DNA of 64,000 bases from Tyto alba (lineage: Eukaryota > Chordata > Aves > Strigiformes > Tytonidae). Location: contig NW_024881313.1 in assembly GCF_018691265.1 (NCBI RefSeq), forward strand, positions 19,399,518 through 19,463,517. Reading direction: 5' to 3'. Positions 53,401-64,000 of this stretch are shown here, piece after piece. How positions within the stretch are numbered: the stretch's first letter is position 1; the number at the start of each line of letters is the position of its first letter. The notes below the pieces were generated by a model. That model made no database searches, was not told the origin of the DNA, and was given only the letters and a program-made list of their open reading frames with translations. The translations under genes were made by a program, and so were the position numbers.

Positions 53401-56400
53401 TGATTTTGTTTTAGGAACTCGTACAGCTCAGCAATTGCATATTATATTGTTTGCATCACATTTTTTGGAAATATTGGTAGTTCGGTGAGCAAGTTGCCTT
53501 TTTGGCATGGAAACATGATTAAAACAAAGGTTTTACCATTAAAGACAATCTTTTTTTTTTGGCATTTATACAGCATATATTCTGCTTTTATACATTATTG
53601 AAAACCAATTTATTTTAAAATTTTCTAGCATATTTGACTGGCATTTTAAATCATCTGTCTACAGGACAGGTGTAGATTTTTGGATAGTGTTGTTTTTTTT
53701 TCAGTGAAAATGCTTACACAACTGAATCTATAGTTTATCAGCTCTTAGTAAAATAATATTTTCAAATTTGAATTATTAAGCAGAATAAAAGGGAAAATTA
53801 AAGGCCACATGGTGTATTTTATCATGAATTGCCCCCCCACCATTTCCTCAGTCAGTTTGGTGCTAGCCAGTTCTCTAGTCTGTCTGCATTTGACTTTGAG
53901 ATGGTTGTACCTTTTGTATTTGTTAACGAGACATATCAGTCTTTGAAAGAATTACAACTTGTTTTTTCTCTAGAAAAGTTACTTAATAAAAATGATGGCT
54001 GGAAAAAAATAAAGTCAACAACTGGGAGAAGACACCTGTAGTTGAGAAAATAGGAATGCTCATGGCAGCACTCTATCGGGGGTGGAGGTGGCTATTGAGA
54101 AATGGTTTGACTGTATTGCTGCTTGCCTAACTTTGTCCTGATTCCTTATGGATCAATCACTGACTCAGTGAGCCAGTGTTCTAGTTAGCTGATTGTTCTC
54201 TGGTTGTTTTTGTGCCTCTTCATACAAGAGGGAACATTAAAATTGCTTGCTTGGTAGTCTTCCAAACTAACTTTTTGTTTTGTTTTGTTTTCCCCCACCT
54301 CAAGTTACTCAATCTCAGTAGCATTTTACATAGTCATTGCAGTGTATGTTTAACAGGCTGACAGGGAAGCTCTTTGACTAGCTTGTTTCTAAAGCAATGA
54401 GGAGGAAAACTGAGTCACTAGTGTAGTCTTTAGCCCCACGGTTAATTACCTTAAACTGTAAATGAACAGTAAATTCCTGAAAATATATGAAATGTTTTGT
54501 GCAAAGTAGTATTTTAGATTCCAATTGCTGTAAATTTTGTCTTTGTTAAATAAAATACAACCATTTACATTATTTTTTACTCTCTTAAAATAAAACTGAA
54601 ATTTATCGTGAATGTTTTTTGGATGTATCAGTATAGAATACCTTGCCCTATTTTCCCCCTGCTGATTTGTTATACTCACTCACTGTGCTGCCTCTGAAAT
54701 TTTTGATTGTAGAATCATTGGAGCAGAACTGTGGACTGATATGTTTGGCATGGTCTGGAGAGGTGCCTAATGAATAGAATTCTGTTCTTGTGGGGTGCAT
54801 GCCTTCACTCTGATTTTTGCATAGTGCTTCTCATAATTTACAAACTCAATTTTGTGATGAATTAATTTGAAGTAAAAATAAGCATGACAGTTCTGTCTAG
54901 AATGGCGATTCTTAGTCTGTGTGTCTAAATATTGGGAAGCCTGGATTTTTTTTTTGTGTGTAGTTGTAATCAGGAGATTTTTTTTTTTAATTTGAGTATG
55001 TTAAAACATTAACACTCAAATATTGTTTCTGTTAAATGTATGAGCAAATAGATATTTTTTTAAGGTGTTTTTGTGAATTGCTGAGGATTTTTTTCTTTTT
55101 TTTTTACCTTTTCAAAGTTGTACTTGACACATGGAAGATCATTTGGTTTTGAGGCTTTCTTGTTACTTTATTACTTTTTAAGAAGGCTTTAGATTCCTTA
55201 AAAATCTTAGGCTAATGGTCCTGTTCCTGAACTGCTAAGCTCTTGATCCTGCATCCTACCATTATAAATACTGGCTTAACAATTAATGGACATGCATTTT
55301 TGTGCTTGCGCTCCTATCACATTGATAGTCCTACTCATAAATTAATGGTTAAAAAAAGCAGTTATTTTTGAAAATTTTAGCATGTATTCTTTCTCAATTA
55401 AAGTGAAGTCTTGGATAATGAATAGATAACAGTCAGTGCTTGTGTTACAGCCTTCAATTGTAATAATTGGTTATATGAAGGTATACATTGAATGATATGT
55501 AGTCTTGATGTGTGACAGCATTTTCTATAATTAGTACCACTAAATATGAGGTGGACACTTCTGTAAAATGTAGACACTGCCAAATATAGTATAGCCACGC
55601 AGTGGTGTAACTTACACCTGAGTTTCATGTTATTTTTCTATTGAACTGATATCCAAGAACTAATTTTGCTTCCATTTTTGGAAAAGCTACTATAAATACT
55701 CCAGAAATGCATGAAATCTCTTAGTTTTAACTTACCTTCTCTTTTCCTACTTACCTTCTTTCAGGGTTCTCATTTCAGGGCTATTCAACAGATAATGCTT
55801 ATACACCCATGATAATTCCTATCCCAGCCTCATTCAGCCTTCTGCCACATTTAAAGACAGAACAAAATGACAGAAAGTCACACAGACTTTAATATGCTAA
55901 ACTGTGTCTGAAACTCTCATTCAAATTCTTTCTTAAATTTCCTTTTCACATTATTTCTATCTACTACAACATACATAAGACTCGAGTTCTGTATTTAACT
56001 GTTTTGAAACTTTGTAGAATGTATAACAATTTTTTCAGCATTTGTTGGTTCATTGTGTATCTTCTTTATAAATGTTATTCTGTAGATTAAAGAGACTCTG
56101 AGGAATGTAATGGTGGTAATTTTAAAAAACATAGTAAAAGGGTGTTGGTAATCAGTATATAAGCAAATATTCTTAGATACGTTTGTGAAATACAGAGGAG
56201 TAGGTGTATGGACTACGGAGAATTACAGTTCTCTATTTGTAAGGGATTTTATATATTTCTGGGGTATTTACAGTAATTCTCACTAACTACAGAAGATAAT
56301 GTAACTTACTGAGAGGTTTTGATAACTAAGCAAGCTAGCAGTCCTACAGATAGAAATGGCTACAACTGTTAATGGTGTTTTTTTTTTTTTTTTTTTTTGT

Positions 56401-59400
56401 TTGTTTGTTTTTTTTTTTTTTAATGTTGCACTTACAAGCTACTAAATAATTTACTGACAATGTTCAGGAGAGCTTGCTGTCTGTTAACATTGTCATGTGT
56501 GCAATAGGTAATTATATGCTTTTAAATGTCTTGTGTTTTTTAGACCTAAGGACTGTCTCCGTTCTATTATGAAGAGAGTGAACCATAAAGATCCCCATGT
56601 TGCTATGCAAGCATTAACAGTAGGTTCTTTTTAATGTAGTGCTTTTCATTCCTGAAAAGTTATATTGCAAAAAAAATCTTCTCTGAGTTTTGTTCTTTCT
56701 TTCTTTAGCTTCTAGGAGCATGTGTATCAAACTGTGGTAAAATCTTTCATTTAGAAGTGTGTTCAAGAGATTTTGCCAGTGAAGTAAGCAATGTGTTGAA
56801 TAAGGTAATGTATTGCATTGATTTATACAATTCATAGAAAAGCTAGATCAGACTGAGAATTGGGGTAATCTGAAAGTGGAATGGAATCTACTTTTGGAAG
56901 ACTAGAAACGTGGTGGCAGGGAGAAAGATGCAATACTACTGGGAAGATTGTGGCTGTGAGAGAGAACTTCCTGAATGCCACTTCACACTACAGTTACTTA
57001 CATATTCTGTTCAGGGGAGGTGGGGTGTGGTATGTTAATTTATGAATATACAAATTAATTTTCCTGTTAAATAATAGCAGTGAAACACTAAATACAGATT
57101 TGGTGAAATTGAGATAATACAGGGCTTTTATATAACCTTGTTTTACTCTGTTGGCCCTAGTATGTATTGTACTGGTACAAACTTGACTTAAAAATAAAGT
57201 GTCTATATCATTTATATTGGCAGTAACATGACATTATTTGAAATGAAGGAATTACAGAACAGATTCCTACATTATTTTAACTTGTTTCTGCTGTGCTTGC
57301 AGGGTCATCCAAAAGTGTGTGAAAAGCTGAAAGCCCTTATGGTGGAATGGACTGATGAATTCAAGAATGACCCACAGCTGAGTTTAATATCTGCTATGAT
57401 AAAAAATCTTAAGGAACAAGGAGTTACTTTCCCAGCTATTGGTTCACAGGTATATTAGATTTTGTGGTTCTTCTTAAAGGGTATTACAAATTCGTTTTAT
57501 CTTCAGTTCTGTATTTAACTGTTTGTAGTCTTGAATTCTGTATTATGTTTGGCAAACAAAATGAAATCTCTCTTGTCTTAATAAAACATTCCTTTGAGGG
57601 GTGAAATGTTCTGGCTTACTTTAGGTTTTTATATTGCAGATGAATACGAATCAAAATGGTGAACTTAATGCGTTGTCATTTTTTTGCTGAATTCATTTTT
57701 ATGTCTTTCACTTTTGGCTAGGCTGCAGAACAGGCAAAAGCAAGTCCAGCTCTAGTTGCCAAAGATCCTGGTACAGTGGCCAACAAAAAGGAAGAGGAGG
57801 ATTTAGCTAAAGGTGAGTCCATTTACTTGCTGACCTGATGAATATATTGGTAAATATCAAATAGTGCAGGAACAAATGTTTTGATTCTTTCATTTATGTG
57901 AATAGTGTATTTATAGATGGTGGTTATGATTTCTATTCCTTTATTTTTATACCCTTCTTGGAGGGTCAGAGATTAAAACTATTGTATGGGTAAAAAATAA
58001 GAAAAATTCCTGATTTTTACTTTTGTTTCCCTTGCCAAACTGAAACAACTCAGTAAAAAAAAAATCTGCAAAACCTCATGTTAAGGCCATGCTCCACTAT
58101 GAAAATGTTTGATACAAGTTCTGCACTTGGATTTTCCCTCTTCCTTGGGCAAGTGAAGCACATTCATTTGCAATTTAAACATTTGATGAAAGGAGAAAAT
58201 AAGGATTATAATACAAGTTGTATTCAAAGTATTTGTGGTATCCTACTTTAAACTTTTATTCCTTTGAATACTGCTTCTGTAGTATACTTTAAGGCTTTGG
58301 TTGCCGTAAGCCTAAGTGGCTGTTATATGTCTCATTGCAGGCCCAGTAAACAAAATTAGGGTGGTTTTTTTGATTTACTGTTGTACTAAGGTATATTTAA
58401 AGGTCATTTAATAGTGCTGTAACAGACATGTGAAGTTATTCTTAGAGTGGTTTGATCTTTATGGTCTAAATACTATTTTCTGAGGTCAAACTTCAGCAGT
58501 GTGAATTCATCAAATGTTAGCCCTTGTACATAGCATGGCTTTGGGCTTAAAGTTCTAACAATGGCTGTTCAGGGGAAGTTCTTGTACTAGTAGTTGGTGG
58601 ATGTTTGCAGTTTCTCATCTTTGATAGAAATTTTTTTTTATTTAGCTATTAATCTAATATAACATTGATTTATTTAAATTATCATGAGCCCATCTGTATA
58701 TGTTACTAATGGTTTCTTCAACAGTTGACCCACCAAAGTCTACTTTTAAAGGGATCTGTGTTTCAAAGGTTCATTTTCTGCATGGGTTCTCTAGAATTTT
58801 TTGTGTTCTGCTCTGTCCCTTCTTAAACATGATAATTTTCTTCACAAACTTGGAAGAGTTTAATATGAGTGAAACCTTTCTGCTCAGTCAAGTTTAATTG
58901 AAAATGACCAAGAAATGTAAAATTATTCAAGGAATGATAGGGAGAGAAAAGAAATGGACAAAATTCTGCTTGTCTAAGCAGAAGTAATTTTCTTAATTAT
59001 GAATTAAGGATGCACTATTTTGCTGTGAGGATGATTGGGCACTGGCACAGTTTGCCCAGGAAGGTCGTGGAGTTTCCATCCTTGGAGAGACTCAAAAGCC
59101 ATCTGGACATAGTCCTAGGCATCCAGCTCAAGGTAACCCTGCTTGAGCAGGGGTGTCATGGGTTGACACAGAGGGCAACTGAGCACCATGTGGCTTCTCA
59201 CTGCTCCCTTCTCCCCAGCACTTGGAAGGAGAAAATGGAGTAAAAGGCTTGGGAATTGAGATAGGGACAGGGAGGGGTGGGTCACCCATTATGATCATGG
59301 GCAAAAGACACTCATTAGGGGAAGAAAAAGAACATCAATTCAAACACTAACAAAACCAACACTTAACAGACAAGGTGGGACAGTGAGAAGCGCCACCACA

Positions 59401-62400
59401 TCCAAAACCACCTCTTCCCACCCTTCCCTTCTTCCTGGGCTCAGCTCTGCTCTCGATCTCTCTACCTCCTCCCCCAGGGGTGCAGAGGTCAGGGAATGGG
59501 GTTCACAGTCAGTTCCACTGCTCCTTCCTTCTTGGGAGAAGTGGGGTGAGGAATGCCACACATTCCTCCCCTGCTCCACATGACTCCCCTCTCACTGGAG
59601 ATAGTACTGCATGAACTTTCTCCACCATGAGTCCTTCCCATGGGATGCAGCCATTCCCATACTGATCTGGCGTGGCTCACCCTTGTGTGTTTCAGTCCTC
59701 CCAGTGCCAAAATACAGCAGCAGGGACTGCTGCTTCCCTCAGAGTCCTGGCCTTCTTTAAGTGCAGATGCCTGTTCCAGTGTGTGCTCTTCTACAGACTT
59801 CAGGTCGGCCTCTGCTCCACTGCAGACCTCCATGCGTGGCAGGAGGGGTGGCCCTGCTGTCTCACCGTGGGATACAGGGTGTCTCTGCTCTGGCACACCT
59901 CCTCCCCTTCCTTCTCCTTCCTTCCAAGAACCTTGGTGTTCACATAGGTGTTCTTCGTGTAACTCCTCCTCACAAGTCCCAACCCCCTCTCAGGTTCCCC
60001 TTCTTAAATACCTTCTCACAGAGGTGCAGCCACTGTCGCTAATTGGCTCAGCCTTGGTGCAGAGGTGGGTCCGACTTGGAGCCAGGGGAGCTTCGAGAAG
60101 CTTCTCACAGGGGGCCACTGCTGTAGCTCCCTCTCCTGCTATGAAAAACCCCACCACACAAACCCAGCACAAGGGGATTGGCCAAGATGACCTCCAGAGT
60201 TGTCTTTCAACCTCAGCCAATCTCTGCAGTTCTCGGGTTCCATGAATCCAGGCTAAAGACTCCTTATCTAACAGAGAAACTGTCTACCTGAACAGCTGTA
60301 TCTTTTGAGAATGTTTCAAGTGATCTGGAAAAATTCAACATCATGTATATGCTAGTAAGAATATAAATACATCAGTTCAAAGTAATAGCAATAATATAAT
60401 GATAAAATAATCAATGACTTCACTGAACTATCCTGTTTGTGCTTAAGTGCTATTATTCATTCTGTCCATGTTGAAAGCCTCAGTAAATCTATGGGCAAAA
60501 TTGTGCTCTGTAGTTGTAAAACATGTTTTTGTTTTTTACCATTATTTCTAAGTGGAAGACAGAAGTTGATTACGATGCAACAGGAATGCTAAAAGTTTTC
60601 AGGGTTAAATATTCATATAATTCAACCTATTTTAATAGGGAATTTTCATGTGAATAACTCTTCTTTTGTAGCTATTGAACTGTCACTAAAAGAACAAAGG
60701 CAACAGCAAACAACACTTTCCAGTTTGTATCCGAGCACCTCAAGCCTTTTAACAAATCACAAACATGAGGGCCGAAAGGTTCGTGCCATCTATGATTTTG
60801 AAGCTGCTGAAGACAACGAATTAACTTTTAAAGCTGGAGAACTTATAACTATCCTTGATGACAGGTAATTTTATATAGGAAGCCTACTAGAAGTATATCA
60901 GACTGTAAAAATCAATTGGGATTCTATGTAGAAGCACATATTGGAATACAATTGCAATAAAATATATTTACATATTAAACACTTTTTAAATTATCCTAGA
61001 TTTTTACATACAAATGTAATCGCATAAAGATTTGTGTATAAACATTTCTGTAGGTATACAAGTTGTATTTATGTACAAGTAATATAAGTGCCTTGTACAG
61101 TGCAATTCTGAGGAAGATTCCATGTCAGTTTCGTTTTTTTTTTAATGTTACAGGGTTTTAAATTATTTTTTTATCTTTAGTGATCCAAATTGGTGGAAAG
61201 GTGAAACTCATCAGGGTATAGGATTGTTTCCATCTAATTTTGTAACAGCTGATCTTTCTGCTGAGCCCGAAATGAGTAAGTATTATTACATTTATATATG
61301 TATATATATATATATATGCTAAGCCTTGCTATGGCCCAAGGGATATTTCTGTAGTGATTTACTTCCCTTATTTCCCTTATGATAGAGTTCAATTTCAAGT
61401 TAATGTGATACTCAAAGTAAAACTGAGGAGCCCTTGCTGTGCCTTCACAAACAACAGTCGTATCTTAATGTGTCAGACCAAGGTTGCCCACGCTGGCATC
61501 TGCTGAAAAATAGGATGTTGTCTACTGCTGGCTTTGTCAGTAGCTTTCTTGGGACTCATTTAACAACTCCATTGACACCTAGATAAAGGTAGACAACAGC
61601 AATTTTTTTCCAAATTGCCTTTTTGCCTGGTTGCAATGGCAAATATCTAATCAAGAAAAAACTGAAAGCCCCATGGCAGATAGGAGTTGGAGACAGATTA
61701 CAACTGTTCAAACATATCAGGAAACCTACATACTGTAGGTATATGTCTACACATAATGGAAGGAGAGGGTTTTTTCTGCATACTGTTTATCTTCTTGTAT
61801 CTATTTATATCAGTCTAACCTACTCTAAATTTCTAATACTTAATATTTTTATTAAATAAGTTTTTAAGATTCTAGAATTGATTTCTGTAAATCTGATGGA
61901 TTTGCAAGATTAATCTGTGATCTCAATATGAGTGTGCCAAAGGTATGAGCAGGTCAGCAGAATTACATTCTGTAGGAGTCATCATGTCTATATTAAGACT
62001 AACTGATAAGAGTAGTATGATAAGAGTAGTATTTGGCAGCTTTTTTGTTGTGGCTTTCACTACAAAAGAGTGAGATACTTTTGCACGTACTTTTTGATGG
62101 AGAAGGAATAGCAAAATTTGAGAATTTTCAATTCTATAATTTGCTCTGCAGAAAAGTCTCCAATTTGGCATAGATGTTTTCTCTTCAACCTGACTTATTA
62201 GCCCTCTTTCTTCCAATCATTCTCTCTTTGTTTTCCCGATTACTTATTAATAAACATGTTATATGCAGGGAGACTGTTAAAGACATTTACTTGATAAAAC
62301 ATGTTTCTGTTGACCTTGTGTGAACTGATGTCTTTTTTTAAATGCAATTTACATATTTGTTTAAGAATATTGTATAAGTCTGTGGAGCTGTTCTTGGCCT

Positions 62401-62640
62401 TCAATTGTCAACAGAATACCAATTTTTAAAATTTTCATAGTAGATGTTTCAAATGCAAAGAATGTAGGAAACATGCTAGCTGTATAACATTTATGTCATT
62501 ATTTTGTTTATTTTCATTTTAAGAAATAAAATCTACCTCTTTATCTTGTAGTGAAAACTGAGAAGAAAACAGTGCAGTTCAGTGATGAAATTCAAGTAGA
62601 GACAATAGAACCTGAGCCCGAACCAGTCTATATTGATGAA
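40986..62640 (+). CDS. STAM: STAM (signal transducing adaptor molecule 1), coding exons 1-9; 3' part beyond the window
   Basis: The coding sequence joins 40986-41025, 49850-49934, 56544-56619, 56709-56804, 57303-57449, 57722-57812, 60672-60864, 61181-61275 and 62552-62640: 912 bases, 304 codons, in frame throughout. STAM pairs with HGS/Hrs to form ESCRT-0 on early endosomes, binding ubiquitinated cargo, and was first described in cytokine-receptor/JAK signalling. Visible domains: VHS (about residues 9-145, starting after [13 protein letters not shown]), a ubiquitin-interacting motif (about 172-189, [16 protein letters not shown], with the key Ala179 and Ser183), and SH3 (about 212-271, with AIYDF, the WW pair at 247-248 and LFPSNFV). 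The expected coiled-coil/GAT region for HGS binding and the Tyr-rich and Gln/Pro-rich tail are missing because the window ends. The sequence matches STAM1 rather than STAM2 in the exons I can compare from memory. The ATG at 40986 has G at -3. Confidence 0.97.
41026..49849 (+). other. STAM: STAM intron 1
   Basis: About 8.8 kb. The first 370 bases are CpG island; the rest is AT-rich. T-runs occur near 45070, 46546 and 46859. No exon or clearly identifiable mobile element was seen; the slightly GC-richer stretch at 47420-47930 is unassigned. Confidence 0.85.
49850..49934 (+). CDS. STAM: STAM coding exon 2
   Basis: Completes Glu14 and encodes residues 15-41 of the VHS domain ([20 protein letters not shown] then KVGQSRT), plus two bases of Gly42. 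The acceptor is ATTCATCAG and the donor GTAAGT. Confidence 0.96.
50257..51440 (-). mobile_element. CR1 LINE fragment, old, antisense to STAM
   Basis: The plus strand reads as the reverse complement of CR1, starting with a degraded GAATCAT tail. Recognisable segments follow in the expected order: a stretch like TTGCTCAGGATGG, then AAGTACTCCAGATG, CTTGTTGAACTTGATGAAG, CTCCAGCCTGTCCAGGTC, GATCCCTGAGGATCACTAG and CACAACTCTTTGAGT. About 1.2 kb is retained, covering the 3' end and part of the reverse transcriptase region, with many substitutions and indels and no open frame. The far boundary is approximate. Confidence 0.85.
51696..51717. repeat. poly(T) run, 22 bases
   Basis: Uninterrupted T run in STAM intron 2. 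It may be the A-tail of an antisense retrocopy, but no element was identified beside it. Confidence 0.85.
56378..56421. repeat. T-rich microsatellite
   Basis: 21 T, then three GTTT-type units, then a further T run. It lies 122 bases upstream of STAM exon 3 on the sense strand. Confidence 0.9.
56544..56619 (+). CDS. STAM: STAM coding exon 3
   Basis: Completes Gly42 and encodes residues 43-67 ([20 protein letters not shown] then MQALT) of the VHS superhelix. The acceptor is GTTTTTTAG and the donor GTAGGT. A 44-base T-rich run lies about 120 bases upstream. Confidence 0.96.
56709..56804 (+). CDS. STAM: STAM coding exon 4
   Basis: Exactly 32 codons (residues 68-99), [20 protein letters not shown] through SNVLNK, VHS domain. 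The acceptor is TTCTTTAG and the donor GTAATG. The intron before it is only 89 bases. Confidence 0.96.
57303..57449 (+). CDS. STAM: STAM coding exon 5
   Basis: Exactly 49 codons (residues 100-148), [20 protein letters not shown] through TFPAIGSQ, the end of the VHS domain. The acceptor is GTGCTTGCAG and the donor GTATAT. Confidence 0.97.
57722..57812 (+). CDS. STAM: STAM coding exon 6
   Basis: Residues 149-178 plus the first base of Ala179. It encodes the VHS-UIM linker ([17 protein letters not shown]) and the acidic first half of the ubiquitin-interacting motif (EEEDLAK). The acceptor is TTTGGCTAG and the donor GTGAGT. Confidence 0.96.
59010..59153 (+). mobile_element. CR1 LINE 3' fragment, left part (split by an LTR)
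   Basis: Matches the CR1 3' region in forward orientation: GGGCACTGGCACAGTTTGCC, then GTGGAGTTTCCATCCTTGG, then CCCTGCTTGAGCAGGGG. The sequence continues after the inserted LTR at 60172. The copy is 5'-truncated, as most CR1 insertions are. Confidence 0.88.
59149..59153. repeat. target site duplication AGGGG (left copy)
   Basis: Identical to 60172-60176 on the other side of the LTR, and also part of the interrupted CR1 sequence. Confidence 0.85.
59154..60171 (-). mobile_element. solo LTR of an endogenous retrovirus (ERVL-like type), nested in CR1
   Basis: 1,018 bases with TGT..ACA ends. It is flanked by a perfect 5-bp duplication AGGGG (59149-59153 and 60172-60176). The plus strand resembles a common avian LTR in reverse orientation: it starts TGTCATGGGTTGACAC, has CTACCTCCTCCCCCAG inside and ends CACACAAACCCAGCACA. 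On the minus strand there is an AT-rich promoter box TATTTAAG (60010-60003), with GCCAAT about 32 bases upstream (60047-60042). There is no internal retroviral coding sequence on either side, so it is a solitary LTR left by recombination. The family name is from memory and uncertain. Confidence 0.88.
60172..60176. repeat. target site duplication AGGGG (right copy)
   Basis: Pairs with 59149-59153 and fixes the LTR boundaries. Confidence 0.85.
60172..60243 (+). mobile_element. CR1 LINE 3' fragment, right part
   Basis: Resumes exactly where the left part stopped, repeating AGGGG and running on as ATTGGCCAAGATGACCTCCA and TTTCAACCTCAGCCA, the standard CR1 end. The terminal octamer repeat is degraded. 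Confidence 0.85.
60672..60864 (+). CDS. STAM: STAM coding exon 7
   Basis: Completes Ala179 and encodes residues 180-242: the second half of the UIM ([11 protein letters not shown]), a Ser/Thr-rich linker and the first half of the SH3 domain ([19 protein letters not shown] onward). The acceptor is TCTTTTGTAG and the donor GTAATT. Confidence 0.97.
61181..61275 (+). CDS. STAM: STAM coding exon 8
   Basis: Completes Ser243 and encodes residues 244-274, [20 protein letters not shown] through LSAEPEM, the second half of the SH3 domain including the conserved Trp pair and Pro260. The acceptor is TTATCTTTAG and the donor GTAAGT. Confidence 0.96.
61276..62551 (+). other. STAM: STAM intron 8
   Basis: About 1.3 kb. 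A TA-rich microsatellite (61293-61317) lies just after the donor; nothing else recognised. Confidence 0.85.
61293..61317. repeat. TA-rich microsatellite
   Basis: About 12 TA units interrupted once by TG, 18 bases after the STAM exon 8 donor. Confidence 0.85.
62552..62640 (+). CDS. STAM: STAM coding exon 9
   Basis: Completes Met275 and encodes residues 276-304, [20 protein letters not shown] then EPEPVYIDE, linking SH3 to the HGS-binding coiled coil. The acceptor is ATCTTGTAG and the donor GTAAGC. The next exon (DKMDQLLQML in mammals) is not found before base 64000. Confidence 0.95.
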
Positions 62641-64000
62641 GTAAGCATGATTAAAGTACTGATTTTCAACTGCTGGTATATTTAAATATGTGGTATTTAA
62701 CCCTTTCATTCTGTACTTCAAAACCAATTTGAAATATCAGGAGAACTTAATCAAAAGAGAGTGGGAAGGGAAAGTTGATGAAATAAAAGTCAGCGGTATT
62801 CTAATTTGTTCATGTATCTTGAAGTTCTTAGGAATTTCTGAAACTGAGTTTGGAAACTGCGTTCCATTTAGGGCCGTACTCCAGGATTGTGCAGCTGTTT
62901 ACTCCTAAACTAGAACCTTGGTGTGCAGTGATACATTGCTTTAAATTTTTGCTTTAAGTACTTCAGGATACCTCAGAGATGCCCATATTGAATGCTTAGA
63001 TTTATTTCCAGTATAACGACAACTGTCTTCTCCCAGTTTGAAAGATATCTTTTATTCTCTGAAAACTGTGAGCTTTTTGTTGATCTGTAATTAATATTTT
63101 GTAATATTCGCACAAACTCACTGCAGTTATTCTGCAAGGTTCCCAAGAACTCCCATCCCAGGATGTTTTTCCCTGCCTTTTTCTTTTCTCCTTCTCAGTT
63201 AGGGTTCTGTCATTGTTTTTTTGAAATGAAAAATCAGTTACTGCCTTCCTAAAGTCTTATTTAACTCCTGCTTCAAGTACTCTTTCTCCTAAGGGATAGT
63301 AGTTTGTAATCTGCTGACATAGCTTAGCTCAGGCCTGCTGTGAGGTGCCTTCCAGCTTTTGTCTTCTGTAATCCCATGTTGGTTTATATTTTAATGTTGT
63401 GTTTTGTTTTTAAAATTACCATAGTATAATTTTTGAGGAAGTAGTTCATTTGGCTTCTTCCCGCCTTTCCTGGGTTAAGGAGGAAAAAAGCATGATTTTA
63501 GTTTCCACTTTGATGCAAGCTATATATCTCTGGCCTGTTAAAGGCTATTTATTTGATAGTACTCAGCTAAAAAGTGATTTTTTTTTATCGTTTACATGTA
63601 GTGTTTAGCTAAGCAATGTAGTTCACTCCAAGACACAGTTTTCAAAGAGTTTATGCCTGTTAATTTTCTTGCACTTAAACTGGTTAATCAAGGATGACTT
63701 ACTCTGAACTCAACCACACAACCCCTCCAAACATGATCTTAAAAAAGGCCTTTCATATATATTAGTAATGACTTTGCTTATGTGCAAATAGGCCTCATAC
63801 ATTTTCAAAATGCAGGATAGTTTTTCAGTGAATTTAGTTTTAAGGACTCATTTCTTTTCACAGTAATCTCTCAGTGTATTCTCTCAAAACATTTCCACTA
63901 ATCCCACTAGGTGGTGGTATTGCATATGTAATAACTAGAATGGAAAAATAGAAATTGCTCAGAAAATACTCTTTAGAAGGGCTTTTAAGAATAAAGGGGC
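62641..64000 (+). other. STAM: STAM intron 9 (partial)
   Basis: Runs to the window end. No match to the next expected STAM exon and no recognised repeat. Confidence 0.8.

Larger units (their letters stand above)
49935..56543 (+). other. STAM: STAM intron 2
   Basis: About 6.6 kb. It holds an old antisense CR1 (50257-51440), a 22-T run (51696-51717) and a T-rich run at 56378-56421. Otherwise AT-rich with nothing recognised. Confidence 0.85.
57813..60671 (+). other. STAM: STAM intron 6
   Basis: About 2.9 kb. It contains the CR1 fragment split by an antisense solo LTR (59010-60243). The rest is AT-rich unique-looking sequence. Confidence 0.85.

Noticed and set aside
59640..60245. 201-codon plus-strand open frame
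   Set aside because: It lies almost entirely inside the antisense solo LTR and runs into the CR1 fragment; it is not a host gene or a retroviral gene.
63250..63380. Possible CR1 end near CTGCTGTGAGGTGCCTTCC
   Set aside because: Only one short segment resembles CR1, without flanking matches in the right order. Too weak to call.

Overview
This window is vertebrate nuclear DNA, almost certainly from a bird. It has two intron-split genes with GT..AG introns, CpG islands at both promoters, CR1 LINE fragments and two solitary retroviral LTRs of types I recognise from avian genomes. Non-coding DNA is AT-rich and there is no bacterial-style gene packing. I could not determine the species; the LTR types suggest a neoavian bird rather than a galliform, but that is a guess.

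Layout. 1-19.2 kb is downstream of HACD1 and has no gene I can support. It holds a 476-bp solo LTR (5406-5881, perfect 5-bp target duplication) and an old CR1-like stretch near 17.6-18.4 kb. 19.3-31.6 kb on the minus strand is the complete coding region of HACD1 (3-hydroxyacyl-CoA dehydratase 1): seven exons, 245 codons, including a 19-nt microexon. Its CpG island lies at about 30.9-32.0 kb. 32.0-40.6 kb is a gene-free interval between two divergent promoters, with a weak old CR1-like fragment near 33.7-34.3 kb. 40.6-41.4 kb is the STAM CpG island. From 40986 to the window end on the plus strand are the first nine coding exons of STAM (304 codons: VHS, UIM and SH3 domains); the remaining exons lie beyond base 64000. 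STAM intron 2 carries an old antisense CR1. Intron 6 carries a CR1 fragment interrupted by a 1,018-bp antisense solo LTR with a perfect 5-bp target duplication.

The head-to-head HACD1-STAM arrangement matches the known order on human chromosome 10p12, which supports both identifications. The two genes do not work in one pathway: HACD1 acts in the ER membrane in very-long-chain fatty acid elongation, and STAM acts on endosomes in ESCRT-0 sorting of ubiquitinated receptors. All exon joins were checked by hand for reading-frame continuity and for recognisable splice sites. I found no tRNA, rRNA, CRISPR array or novel multi-gene system. The most interesting items are the nested LTR-in-CR1 insertion, the first LTR with an intact promoter-like core, and the HACD1 microexon.
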